Below are positions 35,075 through 43,634 of a stretch of DNA of 64,000 nucleotides, one piece after another. A program made the translations under genes and the position numbers. The stretch's first letter is position 1. The number at the start of each line of letters is the position of its first letter. The stretch is from NCBI GenBank assembly GCA_022843045.1, contig JALHOJ010000005.1, positions 30,643 to 94,642 on the forward strand, written 5' to 3'. This DNA comes from Phycisphaerales bacterium. GTDB taxonomy: Bacteria; Planctomycetota; Phycisphaerae; Phycisphaerales; UBA1924. The notes under the pieces were generated by a model that was given only the letters and a program-made list of their open reading frames with translations, was not told the DNA's origin and did not search any database.

Positions 35075-36133
35075 ATGTCCCAACCACGCCGCGCATTGAT
35101 CACGGGCATCACGGGCCAAGACGGCTCGTACCTCGCAGAATTCCTGCTTGCCAAGGGCTACGAAGTCCACGGCATCATCCGCCGCTCGAGCTCGTTCAAC
35201 ACCGCGCGGATCGAGCAGATCTACGAAGACCCGCACACCTCGCGCGTCAAGATGAAGCTGCACTATGGCGACCTGTGCGATGGCAGCAGCCTGACCGACA
35301 TCATGCGCAAGGTGCGTCCGCACGAGGTGTACAACCTGGGCGCGCAGAGCCACGTGCGCGTGAGCTTTGACATGCCCATCTTCACCGCCGACACCGTCGC
35401 AATGGGCGCGCTGCGCCTGCTTGATGCGGTCCGCGACTTCCAGCAGGAATCGGGGCAGCAGGTGCGGTTCTACCAGGCCAGCAGCAGCGAGCAGTATGGC
35501 AAGGTCGTTGAAACGCCCCAGACTGAAACCACACCGTTCTACCCGCGCTCGCCCTACGCGTGCGCGAAGCTGATGGCCCACTGGTGCACGGTCAACTATC
35601 GCGAGAGCTACGGCCTGCACGCTTCGTGCGGGATTCTGTTCAACCACGAAAGTCCGCGCCGCGGCGAGACGTTCGTGACGCGCAAGATCACCCGCGCCGT
35701 GGGCCGCATCAAGATGGGCCTGCAGGACAAGGTCTTCCTGGGCAACCTCGACGCGAAGCGCGACTGGGGCTACGCGGGCGATTACGTCAAGATGATGTGG
35801 ATGATGCTCCAGCAGGATCGTCCCGATGATTACGTGATCTCCACGGGCAAGACCATCACCGTGCGGGAATTCTGCGAGCTGTCGTTCGCCCGCGTGGGCC
35901 TGGATTACAAGGACTTCGTCGCGTTTGATCCGCGGTACCTGCGTCCCGCGGAAGTGGACATCCTGCTGGGCGATTCGACCAAGGCCAAGACCAAGCTTGG
36001 GTGGGAACCCAAGACCACGGTCGAGGAACTGGCGAACATGATGGTCGATCACGACCTGGATCTCGCGAAGCGCGAGAAGACCCTGCGCGATGCGGGCCAC
36101 AAGGTGTATGAACGCCGGGCGGACATGCACTGA
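35075..36133 (+). CDS. gmd: GDP-mannose 4,6-dehydratase
   Basis: Converts GDP-D-mannose to GDP-4-keto-6-deoxymannose, the precursor of GDP-L-fucose, GDP-D-rhamnose and related sugars. ATG 35075 gives 352 residues starting [20 protein letters not shown], the standard NADP-binding N-terminus. [51 protein letters not shown] (YxxxK catalytic pair), [16 protein letters not shown] and [20 protein letters not shown] are all family hallmarks. The next gene starts seven bases after its stop, so this opens the GDP-sugar operon. The 115 bases upstream should hold the operon promoter; no clear box was found. Confidence 0.97.
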   Translation: MSQPRRALITGITGQDGSYLAEFLLAKGYEVHGIIRRSSSFNTARIEQIYEDPHTSRVKMKLHYGDLCDGSSLTDIMRKVRPHEVYNLGAQSHVRVSFDMPIFTADTVAMGALRLLDAVRDFQQESGQQVRFYQASSSEQYGKVVETPQTETTPFYPRSPYACAKLMAHWCTVNYRESYGLHASCGILFNHESPRRGETFVTRKITRAVGRIKMGLQDKVFLGNLDAKRDWGYAGDYVKMMWMMLQQDRPDDYVISTGKTITVREFCELSFARVGLDYKDFVAFDPRYLRPAEVDILLGDSTKAKTKLGWEPKTTVEELANMMVDHDLDLAKREKTLRDAGHKVYERRADMH

Positions 36134-36140
36134 GGCGCTC

Positions 36141-37175
36141 GTGTCGCAGGAGCCGACGAAACTGGATTGGTCGCGCGCCCGCGTGCTGCTGACGGGCGGC
36201 GCGGGGTTTCTCGGTTCGTGGGTCGTGCGCGGGCTGCGCGAGCGGGGCGTTTGCGACGACCGCATCATCATCCCACGCAGTGCGGCGTGCGATTTGCGCG
36301 ATCCGCTGCATGCCACGCGAGCAGTGGGGGAGCTGCTCGCCCACGCCCAGCGTCATCACCATCAGCCCATCGTCCTGCACTGCGCTGGTCTCTCGGGCGG
36401 CCTCGCGCTTAATAGCGAACGCCCGCTCGACTTGTACCACGACAACCTCGCGATGGGCACCAACGTCATCATGGCGCTGGCTCGCGCTGGAGCCGCACTC
36501 GCAAACACGTCTGCGGCCCCTCGCCTCGTCCTCGTCGGCCACATGACGAGTTACCCCACCGACGAACGCATTGCGCCCCAGCCACTCCGCGAGGAGTCGC
36601 TGATGGCTGGCCCGCTCGATCCCGTCACCGCGAAACTCGGCACCGCCAAGGGCGAATTGCTCTCTCTCGCCCGCTTCGCACACACACGCTTCGGCCTTGC
36701 TTCGACCATGGTCGTGCCCACCAACTTGTACGGCGAGGGCGACGCGATGGACAATCCTGCCAAGTCCCACGCCGCGGGCGCGATGATCTGGCGATTCGCG
36801 CAGGCGGTTCGTGAACGCACGCCATCCATCACCCACTGGGGCACGGGCAGGGCCATTCGCGACTTCCTGCATGTCGAGGACGCCGCCCGGGGCACCCTCG
36901 CCGCGGCGGAACGGCTCGAATGCCACGCCGGGCCGCCAATTGCGGTCAATCTCGGCTCGGGACAGGAAACCACCCTCCGCGACCTCTCCGACACGATCCA
37001 AGGGGTCAGCGGCTACACAGGCAGGGTGGATTGGGACGCGTCCAAACCCGACGGGGTGCCCAGGCGGGTGCTGAACATCCGCCGGGCCCGCGAAGTCCTC
37101 GGTTGGATGCCGCAAGTGACGCTTGAGCAAGGCGTTGCGCGAACCTTGGCGGCGATTGAGAAGCCGCGAGCGTGA
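36141..37175 (+). CDS. GDP-L-fucose synthase-like SDR protein with substituted catalytic Tyr
   Basis: 344-residue extended SDR protein starting at GTG 36141, seven bases after gmd. LLTGGAGFLGSWVVRGL is the nucleotide-binding motif. LHCAGLSGGLALN matches the 'AAKVGGI' segment of GDP-fucose synthase, and STMVVPTNLYGEGDAMDNP matches its 'PTNLYGPHDNF' loop. This placement right after gmd fits a GDP-4-keto-6-deoxymannose epimerase/reductase or reductase. However, the YxxxK pair appears as LGTAK: the Lys is kept but the Tyr position is Leu. Unless another residue takes over, the reaction must differ or the protein may be inactive. A GDP-6-deoxymannose reductase-like role is another option. Confidence 0.82.
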   Translation: MSQEPTKLDWSRARVLLTGGAGFLGSWVVRGLRERGVCDDRIIIPRSAACDLRDPLHATRAVGELLAHAQRHHHQPIVLHCAGLSGGLALNSERPLDLYHDNLAMGTNVIMALARAGAALANTSAAPRLVLVGHMTSYPTDERIAPQPLREESLMAGPLDPVTAKLGTAKGELLSLARFAHTRFGLASTMVVPTNLYGEGDAMDNPAKSHAAGAMIWRFAQAVRERTPSITHWGTGRAIRDFLHVEDAARGTLAAAERLECHAGPPIAVNLGSGQETTLRDLSDTIQGVSGYTGRVDWDASKPDGVPRRVLNIRRAREVLGWMPQVTLEQGVARTLAAIEKPRA

Positions 37176-37369
37176 AGGAAAACTGTCCTGCGGGATGCAT
37201 CGCTTGCGGAACGTCCCGAAAGTCCCCTCGTCTACTATCCGATCCTTCAAAAACGACCCCCGCGCGAGTCCGCGTCGTAGGTCGAGCCGCGCTGCGAGCG
37301 ATGGTGGTCGCACGGGCGCGAAAGGTGGACTTTTTTGACCGGCGCACCCGCGCCGAGGAGCAGCGAGCA

Positions 37370-38608
37370 ATGGCGGATATGTCCCTGGCCGGCGGCGTGA
37401 AAATCGATCCCAAGCAGACCATCGTGGTGACCGGCGGGGGCGGGTTCATTGGCGGGCACCTCGTCAACTTTTTCCGCTCGATGGGCGTCAAGAAGATCCG
37501 GGCTGTGGACATCAAGCCGCTCGACGAGTGGTACCAGGTCCATCGCGACGTTGAGAACCACGCCGGCCCTCTGAAGGGCGACTGCCGGGATTACAAGGTG
37601 TGCCGCAAGGTCTGCACCGGCGCCGACGAGGTGTACCAGCTCGCGGCGGACATGGGCGGGATGGGCTTCATCGAGAACAACAAGGCGCTGTGCATGCTCA
37701 GCGTGCTGACCAACACGCACATGCTGCTTGCCGCGCAGGAGTCGGGCGTGAAGCGGTTCTTCTACGCGAGCTCCGCGTGCGTGTACAACGCCGACAAGCA
37801 GAAGGATCCGAACATCACGGCCCTCAAGGAGGCCGACGCGTACCCGGGCCTGCCCGAAGACGGCTACGGCTGGGAGAAGCTCTTCAGCGAGCGCATGTGC
37901 CGGCACTTCCGCGAGGACTTTGGCATGCACACGCGGGTGGCGCGGTTCCACAACGTGTACGGCCCCAACGGCACGTGGGAAGGCGGTCGCGAGAAGGCGC
38001 CCGCCGCGATCTGCCGGAAGGTGATCGCCGCGAAGGTCTCGGGCAAGCACGAAATCGAAATCTGGGGCGACGGCACGCAGACGCGTTCGTTCATGTTCAT
38101 CGACGACTGCGTGCGCGGGATCAACATGATCACGCACAGCCAGATCCTGGAGCCCATCAACCTGGGCAGCAGCGAACTGGTGAGCATCAACCAGCTGGTG
38201 TCGATCGCGGAGCAGATCGCGGGCATCAAGCTCGAACGCAAGTACAAGCTCGACGCGCCCAAGGGCGTCGCTGGCCGCAACAGCGATAACAAGAAGATAC
38301 AGAAGTACCTGGGCTGGGAACCCAGCACACGCCTGCGCGACGGCATGGAGCGGACGTATCGCTGGATCGAGGAAGAGTTCCTCGCGAAGTACAACGCCAA
38401 GACGGCGCACAAGAGCAGCATCAGCACCTTCACCAAGGGCAGCCACCCGATCCCGGGCGACGGCTTCAACCCCGAGTCCAAGAACATGGACACGTGGCAG
38501 CAGGGCATTCCCGCAGGCTACGGCAAGGCCAGTCCCAGCAAGCCCGCCAAAAAGGCCAAGGCGAGCGGTGGCAAGAAGGCTTCGAAGAAGGTCAAGGCCA
38601 AGCGGTAA
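37370..38608 (+). CDS. GDP-mannose 3,5-epimerase-like protein with Lys-rich C-terminal tail
   Basis: 412 residues; ATG 37370 has GAGGAG nine bases upstream. It closely follows the plant GDP-mannose 3,5-epimerase pattern: VTGGGGFIGGHL, LAADMGGMGFIENN, YASSACVYN (catalytic Cys), YGWEKL (YxxxK), RFHNVYGPNGTWEGGREKAP, IEIWGDGTQTRSFMFIDDC and VAGRNSDNKKIQKYLGWEP. The product would be GDP-L-galactose and/or GDP-L-gulose. The core ends near residue 345. It is followed by a linker (about 345-385) and a tail of Lys, Ala, Ser and Pro (KPAKKAKASGGKKASKKVKA) like a histone H1 or nucleoid-protein tail, which is not normal for this enzyme. It sits between the fucose-synthase-like gene and a glycosyltransferase, in the same direction. 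Confidence 0.88.
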   Translation: MADMSLAGGVKIDPKQTIVVTGGGGFIGGHLVNFFRSMGVKKIRAVDIKPLDEWYQVHRDVENHAGPLKGDCRDYKVCRKVCTGADEVYQLAADMGGMGFIENNKALCMLSVLTNTHMLLAAQESGVKRFFYASSACVYNADKQKDPNITALKEADAYPGLPEDGYGWEKLFSERMCRHFREDFGMHTRVARFHNVYGPNGTWEGGREKAPAAICRKVIAAKVSGKHEIEIWGDGTQTRSFMFIDDCVRGINMITHSQILEPINLGSSELVSINQLVSIAEQIAGIKLERKYKLDAPKGVAGRNSDNKKIQKYLGWEPSTRLRDGMERTYRWIEEEFLAKYNAKTAHKSSISTFTKGSHPIPGDGFNPESKNMDTWQQGIPAGYGKASPSKPAKKAKASGGKKASKKVKAKR

Positions 38609-38677
38609 GAGCCTTGGCGCGTGCCAGGCTTGCGGCCAAGCAACGTTCGTTCATCTCCTGATCCATCTACATTCCGC

Positions 38678-39931
38678 GTGCCCAAGCCCACCTTCCTCAT
38701 CATCTCCCAGGTCTATGTCCCCGACCCCGCGTCGGTCGGGCAGCACATCGCCGACGCCGCGGCGGCCATCGCGGAGCGCGGCTATCGCGTGGTCGTCTAC
38801 GCCTCGGCCCGCGGCTACGACGACCCAAGCAAGAAGTACCCCTCGCGCGAGATGCTCAAGGGCGTCGACGTTCGTCGATTGCCGCTCAGCAGCTTCGGCA
38901 AGTCCTCCATCGCGGTGCGCCTGCTCGCGCAGACGATCTTTCTCGCACAGGCGTTCATCCGCGGCCTGTTCACCCGCAACCTCGTCGGGCTGATGGTCAG
39001 CACCAGCCCACCCTTCTGCGGCTATGCGGGCGCGTGGATTTCGAGGCTTCGGGGCGTGCCTGTCAAGTACTGGCTGATGGACCTGAACCCTGATCAGATG
39101 ATCGCGATGAAGAAGATCACGGAGACGAGCCTGCAGGCTCGCGTGTTTGACTTCTTCAACCGCGCGATCCTACGTCAGTCCAGCGACATCGTTGTGATGG
39201 ACCGCTTCATGCGCGAGCGCATCGAGCGCAAGGGCGTCGCCGTCCGAGAGAAGACGGTCGCGGCCCCGCCCTGGCCCCACGATGACGAACTCATCCGCGT
39301 GGAGCACAAGGACAATCCCTTCCGCGCCAAGCACAACTTGGGCGCATCCAACGCGGGGCCCGACGGCAAGTTCGTCGTGATGTACTCGGGCAACCACAGC
39401 CCCGCCAACCCGCTCAAAACGCTGCTCGACGCCGCGGAGCGGCTGCAGGGCGAATCGCGACTGGTCTTCTACTGCATCGGCGGCGGCGGGGGCAAGAAAG
39501 AAGTTGATGATCGCATCGCCAAGGGCGCCAAGAACATCGTGAGCCTGCCCTATCAGCCGTTCAGCGAGATCAAGTACTCGCTGTCGGCCGCGGACGTCCA
39601 TGTGGTCAGCATCGGCGACGACGTCGTGGGCATCGTGCACCCGTGCAAGGTCTACGGCGCGATGGCCGTGTCGCGCCCCGTGCTCACGTTCGGTCCGCGC
39701 CCCAGCCACGTCAGCGACCTGGTCGAACAGCACAAGATCGGGTGGCACATTCCGCATGGCGACGTCGACGCCGCCGAGAAAGCCATGCGCGAGATGCTCG
39801 CCACGCCCGAAGCCGAACTTCGCGCCATGGGCGATCGCGCGGCGAAGGTCGTCGCCACCAGCCTCTCCAAGAAAGCCCTCTGCGGCGAATTCACCGACCT
39901 CATGGTGAAAGGACTGCCCAAGCCCGCGTAA
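38678..39931 (+). CDS. Glycosyltransferase family 4 (GT-B fold)
   Basis: 417-residue GT-B glycosyltransferase. Starting at GTG 38678 it opens VPKPTFLIISQVYVPDPASV, the usual first strand of the WbuB-like group; GTG 38621 is in frame upstream. The N-terminal half has SVGQHIADAAAAIAERGYRV and WLMDLNPDQMIAMKKI. The C-terminal half has KFVVMYSGNHSPANPLKTLL, VFYCIGGGGGKKE and VVGIVHPCKVYGAMAVSRPV, where the last part is the donor-binding E/K-x-y region. The donor is probably one of the sugar nucleotides made by the genes just upstream. It is probably a cytoplasmic, membrane-associated enzyme of polysaccharide assembly. The following GT2 gene starts 19 bases on. Confidence 0.88.
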   Translation: MPKPTFLIISQVYVPDPASVGQHIADAAAAIAERGYRVVVYASARGYDDPSKKYPSREMLKGVDVRRLPLSSFGKSSIAVRLLAQTIFLAQAFIRGLFTRNLVGLMVSTSPPFCGYAGAWISRLRGVPVKYWLMDLNPDQMIAMKKITETSLQARVFDFFNRAILRQSSDIVVMDRFMRERIERKGVAVREKTVAAPPWPHDDELIRVEHKDNPFRAKHNLGASNAGPDGKFVVMYSGNHSPANPLKTLLDAAERLQGESRLVFYCIGGGGGKKEVDDRIAKGAKNIVSLPYQPFSEIKYSLSAADVHVVSIGDDVVGIVHPCKVYGAMAVSRPVLTFGPRPSHVSDLVEQHKIGWHIPHGDVDAAEKAMREMLATPEAELRAMGDRAAKVVATSLSKKALCGEFTDLMVKGLPKPA

Positions 39932-39949
39932 TCAAAGTTGCTTGCACCC

Positions 39950-42133
39950 ATGTCGTTGCTCCCGCCGTCCATCCCGCGATCCCAAGATGCCGCCACAGGC
40001 CAAGCGGCCTCGCGCCCGCGCAGCAACGTCACCGTGATCATTCCGACGTTCAACGAAGAGGCCAACCTTCCGTTCGCCATCGACAGCGTGCGCGAATGGG
40101 CCGACGCGGTCTTTGTGGTCGACAGCGAAAGCAACGACAACAGCCACAAGATCGCCCGCGAGCGCGGCGCGACGGTGGTCGTGCAGCCCTGGCTGGGCTA
40201 CGCACGCCAGAAGAACTGGGCCCTCGCCAATCTGCCCATCCAGACCGACTGGGTCTTCATCCTCGACGCCGACGAAGCGATCACGCCGCAACTCCGCGAC
40301 GAAATCCTGCTCATCTCTCGTGGCGATCACGCCCAGCACCGCATCGCCGGGTATTACGTCAATCGCCTGACCTACTTCCTGGGCAAGCCCATCCGCCACT
40401 GCGGGTACTTTCCCAGCTACAACCTCCGTTTCTTCAAGCGCGGCAAGGCCCGCTACGAAGAACGCGAAGTGCACGAGCACATGATCGTCGACGGCCCCAC
40501 CAGCCGCCTGCGACATCTCATGCTGCACGAGGATCGCCGAGGCCTCGAACACCTGATCGCCAAGCACAACCGCTACAGCACCCTCGAAGCCCGTGAACTC
40601 ACGCGCGAGCGCGTGCTCCGCAAGGGCGAGGACCTCGGCCCGCTCGAGCGCGGCATCGCCACTCGTCGCTGGCTCAAGCGCAACGTCCTGCCGCGATTGC
40701 CCTTCACCGCCCTCTGGCGTTTCCTCTACATGTACATCATCAAGCTGGGCATCCTCGACGGAGCCACTGGCTTTCGATTCTGTCTGTTCCTCGCGGCGTA
40801 TGACCTGTTCATCTCGCTGAAAATGACCGAACTGCGGGCTGCGGGGCTGGACGCGAGCGCGATCTTGCCCAAAGTCGATGCGCCCGCGTCGCCAACAACC
40901 GCGTCCACCCCGGTCCAGCCAGCCGAATCGTCGCCCAAGTCAGTCCAAGGCCTCGCGATTGCTGAAGGCGATGCCGCCACCGTGCCGCTCAATCAGTACG
41001 CGGCGGTCAAGACCGTGATTCTCGCGCCGGTCGTCGCGCCGACGCAACCGATGACGCCCGCCGCGCAGGCAAGCGCGTCCGTGATCGACCTTGCCGAGCC
41101 CGCCCGGCCGATTCCCGACGCGCGCCGCCCTGAAGTCGACGAACTTCGCGCCAAGCTGAATCCCACGCAGATGCCGCCTGGCGACTTCCCGCCCGTGGGC
41201 AGCGTCAAGGTGTCGATCCTGGTGCCCGTCAAGAACGAGCAGCGCAACATCGTTGAGTGTCTGCGCCGCTGCCAATGGGCCACCGAGCTCGTCGTCGTCG
41301 ACAGCGCGAGCACCGATCAGACCATCGCGCTCTCGCAGGCGATGGGCGCGGATGTCTATCAGTTCAACTACAACCGCGCCACCGGCTGGCCCAAGAAGAA
41401 GAACTGGGCTCTTGAGATGGTGCCGTGGAAGAACGAATGGGTCATGATTTTGGACGCCGACGAGTACATGACGCCTGAACTCGCGCAGGAAATCAAGCGC
41501 GTCGTCGAAGGTGCGTGGACGCCCAAGGGCAAGTTTGCCAAAGCCGGCTGCGGCGACGGTTTCTGGGTCAATCGACGCTTCATGTTCATGGGCCAGTGGA
41601 TCAAGGGCTGTGGGTATTACCCCAGCTGGAACGTCCGCCTGCTCAAGCACAAGCTGGGTCGCTACGAGCGCATTGGCACGCTGGGCGACACGGGCAGCGG
41701 CGACAACGAAGTCCACGAGCACATCGTGCTAAGTACTGGCAGTGCGGGCTACCTCTCCAACGAGTTCCTGCACTACGCCTACCCCGACCTCTCCGCGTGG
41801 ATTGAGAAGCACAACCGCTATACAACGTGGGAAGCCCACGCGATGGAAGCCAAGGACGAAGGCGCGGTCCAGGCCCGCCTCTTTGGCGAGCCCATCGAAC
41901 GCCGGCGCTGGATGAAGGCCTTCGCCAGAAAGCTCCCCTTCCGTCCGACCCTTCGCTTCTGCTTCTCGTACATCGTGCAGAAGGGCTTCCTCGACGGCTA
42001 CCCGGGCTTTGTCATGTGCCGCTTGATGGCGTGGTACGAGTTTGTCAGCATCGCGAAGTATCGCGAAATGCTCGCGCTCCGCGGCGAAGAAGCACGTCGA
42101 GCCGCCGCGGATACGAGTGGGCGTCCACGCTGA
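39950..42133 (+). CDS. Tandem double GT2 glycosyltransferase (WaaE/KdtX-like)
   Basis: 727-residue protein with two complete family 2 glycosyltransferase domains of the 'WaaE' type. Domain A (about 25-300) has NVTVIIPTFNEEANLPFAID, VVDSESNDNS, YARQKNWAL and ILDADEAITPQL. Domain B (about 420-725) has VKVSILVPVKNEQRNIVECL, VVDSASTDQT, PKKKNWALEM and ILDADEYMTPEL. Both share EVHEH and later KHNRYST/KHNRYTT segments, so one arose by duplication of the other. A Pro/Ala-rich linker (about 305-415) joins them. Both DxD metal sites are intact. One protein could therefore add two successive sugars. ATG 39950 is used; TTG 39938 is possible. Confidence 0.9.
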   Translation: MSLLPPSIPRSQDAATGQAASRPRSNVTVIIPTFNEEANLPFAIDSVREWADAVFVVDSESNDNSHKIARERGATVVVQPWLGYARQKNWALANLPIQTDWVFILDADEAITPQLRDEILLISRGDHAQHRIAGYYVNRLTYFLGKPIRHCGYFPSYNLRFFKRGKARYEEREVHEHMIVDGPTSRLRHLMLHEDRRGLEHLIAKHNRYSTLEARELTRERVLRKGEDLGPLERGIATRRWLKRNVLPRLPFTALWRFLYMYIIKLGILDGATGFRFCLFLAAYDLFISLKMTELRAAGLDASAILPKVDAPASPTTASTPVQPAESSPKSVQGLAIAEGDAATVPLNQYAAVKTVILAPVVAPTQPMTPAAQASASVIDLAEPARPIPDARRPEVDELRAKLNPTQMPPGDFPPVGSVKVSILVPVKNEQRNIVECLRRCQWATELVVVDSASTDQTIALSQAMGADVYQFNYNRATGWPKKKNWALEMVPWKNEWVMILDADEYMTPELAQEIKRVVEGAWTPKGKFAKAGCGDGFWVNRRFMFMGQWIKGCGYYPSWNVRLLKHKLGRYERIGTLGDTGSGDNEVHEHIVLSTGSAGYLSNEFLHYAYPDLSAWIEKHNRYTTWEAHAMEAKDEGAVQARLFGEPIERRRWMKAFARKLPFRPTLRFCFSYIVQKGFLDGYPGFVMCRLMAWYEFVSIAKYREMLALRGEEARRAAADTSGRPR

Positions 42134-42232
42134 GTACCGAGGGGCGCAAGCCCCCGCCGAAGCGGTCAACTGCATTGGCATCCCCCGCCGACTTCCGCCG
42201 ACGGCCCGCGCCGGTCGGTCCTTACGACCGAA

Positions 42233-43129
42233 TCACAAACACGGCCCTTCGCTGAACACGCTGAGAAACGCGTCAATGTCCTGCGGATCAAACACCGACC
42301 CGTCGTTGTTGAAGTCGATGTCGTTGCACGTCGCGCTCGCGGGCACGCACGGCCCCTCGCTGTAGACGCTCAGCAGCGCCTCAATGTCCTGTGGATCAAA
42401 GAACGAGTTGTCGTTGTTGAAGTCGATCGAATCACAGACCGGGCCGGTGGTATAGATCACCGTCAAGTATGGCCGCACGGCCACATCCGGATTCTCGCGC
42501 GTGTCAAAGCGCTTTGCCGTTGCCGCCGCGTCTTCGTTGCCTCGAAGGATCCAGCCGAAGTTGTTGTTCGGATTGGCGAGCCAGTACTGCACATCCGCCG
42601 CGAGACCTTCGGACTGCAGGTCGTAGAAGTCGACATTGCCGATCGGCTTGGTCAGGCTGGGCGTTGCGACAAACTGCCCGCCAGCCTGCAGCCAGCCGGT
42701 CACCGGATGAATGCGGTTGAACCAAGTGGCGTCGCCGTTCGTTGCCGTAGCGCCTTGGCCTTCGTTGGTGTTCGCGTTCGAAGTGCCCTGTCCCCAGTTG
42801 GCCAGCACACGGTGCATCTTCAGGTCTTCGGTGCCGGCAATCGCGGAGCGCGAGCAATGCAGCGTCAGCGTGACCTCGAGGATGGTGGCATTCTGCGGAA
42901 TCGACGAGAAGTTGAACTGCATCAACCCGCGCCGGAGGCTGCTTTGGATCGTCTTGCCGATGAAAAAGTGCTGCCCCGCGCCGTTGCTTGTCGCCGTTGC
43001 GCCCGGCGAGACTTGATACAGCGTGTTGTCCTTGATCGGGCTGAGCTCAACAGAGACCTGGCCCAGTGCGGCCGTCGTCAACGCCAACAGGCCGCACGCC
43101 ACGCTTCCGAATCGAATCGCACCTTGCAT
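42233..43129 (-). CDS. Exported DNRLRE-type protein with two dockerin-like repeats
   Basis: 298 residues; ATG 43129 has AAGGA upstream and opens a signal peptide (FGSVACGLLALTTAALGQ). Residues about 25-210 resemble the DNRLRE/CBM96-like beta domain: SPIKDNTLYQVSPG, SSLRRGLMQFNFSSIPQNAT, VTLTLHCSRS, WGQGTSNANTNEGQGATATN. The C-terminus has two near-identical units of about 33 residues, each with IDFNND(N/G)S.FDPQDI, ending SEGPC. They resemble the Ca-binding dockerin-like repeats that end many Phycisphaerae secreted proteins. Cys residues flank each unit. It probably binds carbohydrate or surface partners outside the cell. It converges on the glycosyltransferase operon. Confidence 0.85.
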   Translation of the reverse strand: MQGAIRFGSVACGLLALTTAALGQVSVELSPIKDNTLYQVSPGATATSNGAGQHFFIGKTIQSSLRRGLMQFNFSSIPQNATILEVTLTLHCSRSAIAGTEDLKMHRVLANWGQGTSNANTNEGQGATATNGDATWFNRIHPVTGWLQAGGQFVATPSLTKPIGNVDFYDLQSEGLAADVQYWLANPNNNFGWILRGNEDAAATAKRFDTRENPDVAVRPYLTVIYTTGPVCDSIDFNNDNSFFDPQDIEALLSVYSEGPCVPASATCNDIDFNNDGSVFDPQDIDAFLSVFSEGPCL

Positions 43130-43334
43130 TGTCCTTGCTCCACTCGTGCCGACATTCGTCGGCGGATCGATTGATCGCTCGAAACACCCCCTCGCAGAAT
43201 TGTTGGAGCGCCGGCGGAGCGTTCCGGTCGGCGCACTGCACTTGCGATCACAAAAGCAGCACAAATCCTGTGTTTGCGCCCCCGTGTTCACCTGTTCTCG
43301 GCCCTCCCGACACCGTCCCGCGTAGCATCATCCC

Positions 43335-43634
43335 GTGCCATTGATCGTGAAGGAATACCAATCCACGCCCAATCCCAACGCGCTCAAGTGCGTCGTGGAT
43401 CGTCCGATCGCGCCTCTTTCCGGCGCGTCCGGAGCTCTTCGTTCGTACTCCATGCCCGCCGCCGCCGCGAGCGACCCCCTTGCCGCCGCGCTCTTCGCGA
43501 TCTCGGGCGTTCGCAACGTGCTCATCCATGCCCCCGGTCGCGAAGCAGGCTGGATCAGCATCAACAAGTCTCCGGAAACCGACTGGCGCACGCTCAAGCC
43601 CGAGATCGAGCGCGTCCTCCAGGACCAGGCATGA
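43335..43634 (+). CDS. Nfu/NifU N-terminal-domain protein
   Basis: 99-residue protein starting at GTG 43335 (GTG 43347 also possible). EYQSTPNPNALKCVVDRPIA matches the start of the Nfu N-terminal domain (PF08712), and ALFAISGVRNVLIHAPGREA with WISINKSPETDWRTLKPEIE completes it. The C-terminal CxxC cluster-binding domain of Nfu is absent, so this is a stand-alone N-domain of the kind found in many bacteria. Its stop overlaps the mutY start (ATGA); MutY needs a [4Fe-4S] cluster, so a helper role in cluster delivery is a fair inference from context but not shown. Confidence 0.85.
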   Translation: MPLIVKEYQSTPNPNALKCVVDRPIAPLSGASGALRSYSMPAAAASDPLAAALFAISGVRNVLIHAPGREAGWISINKSPETDWRTLKPEIERVLQDQA

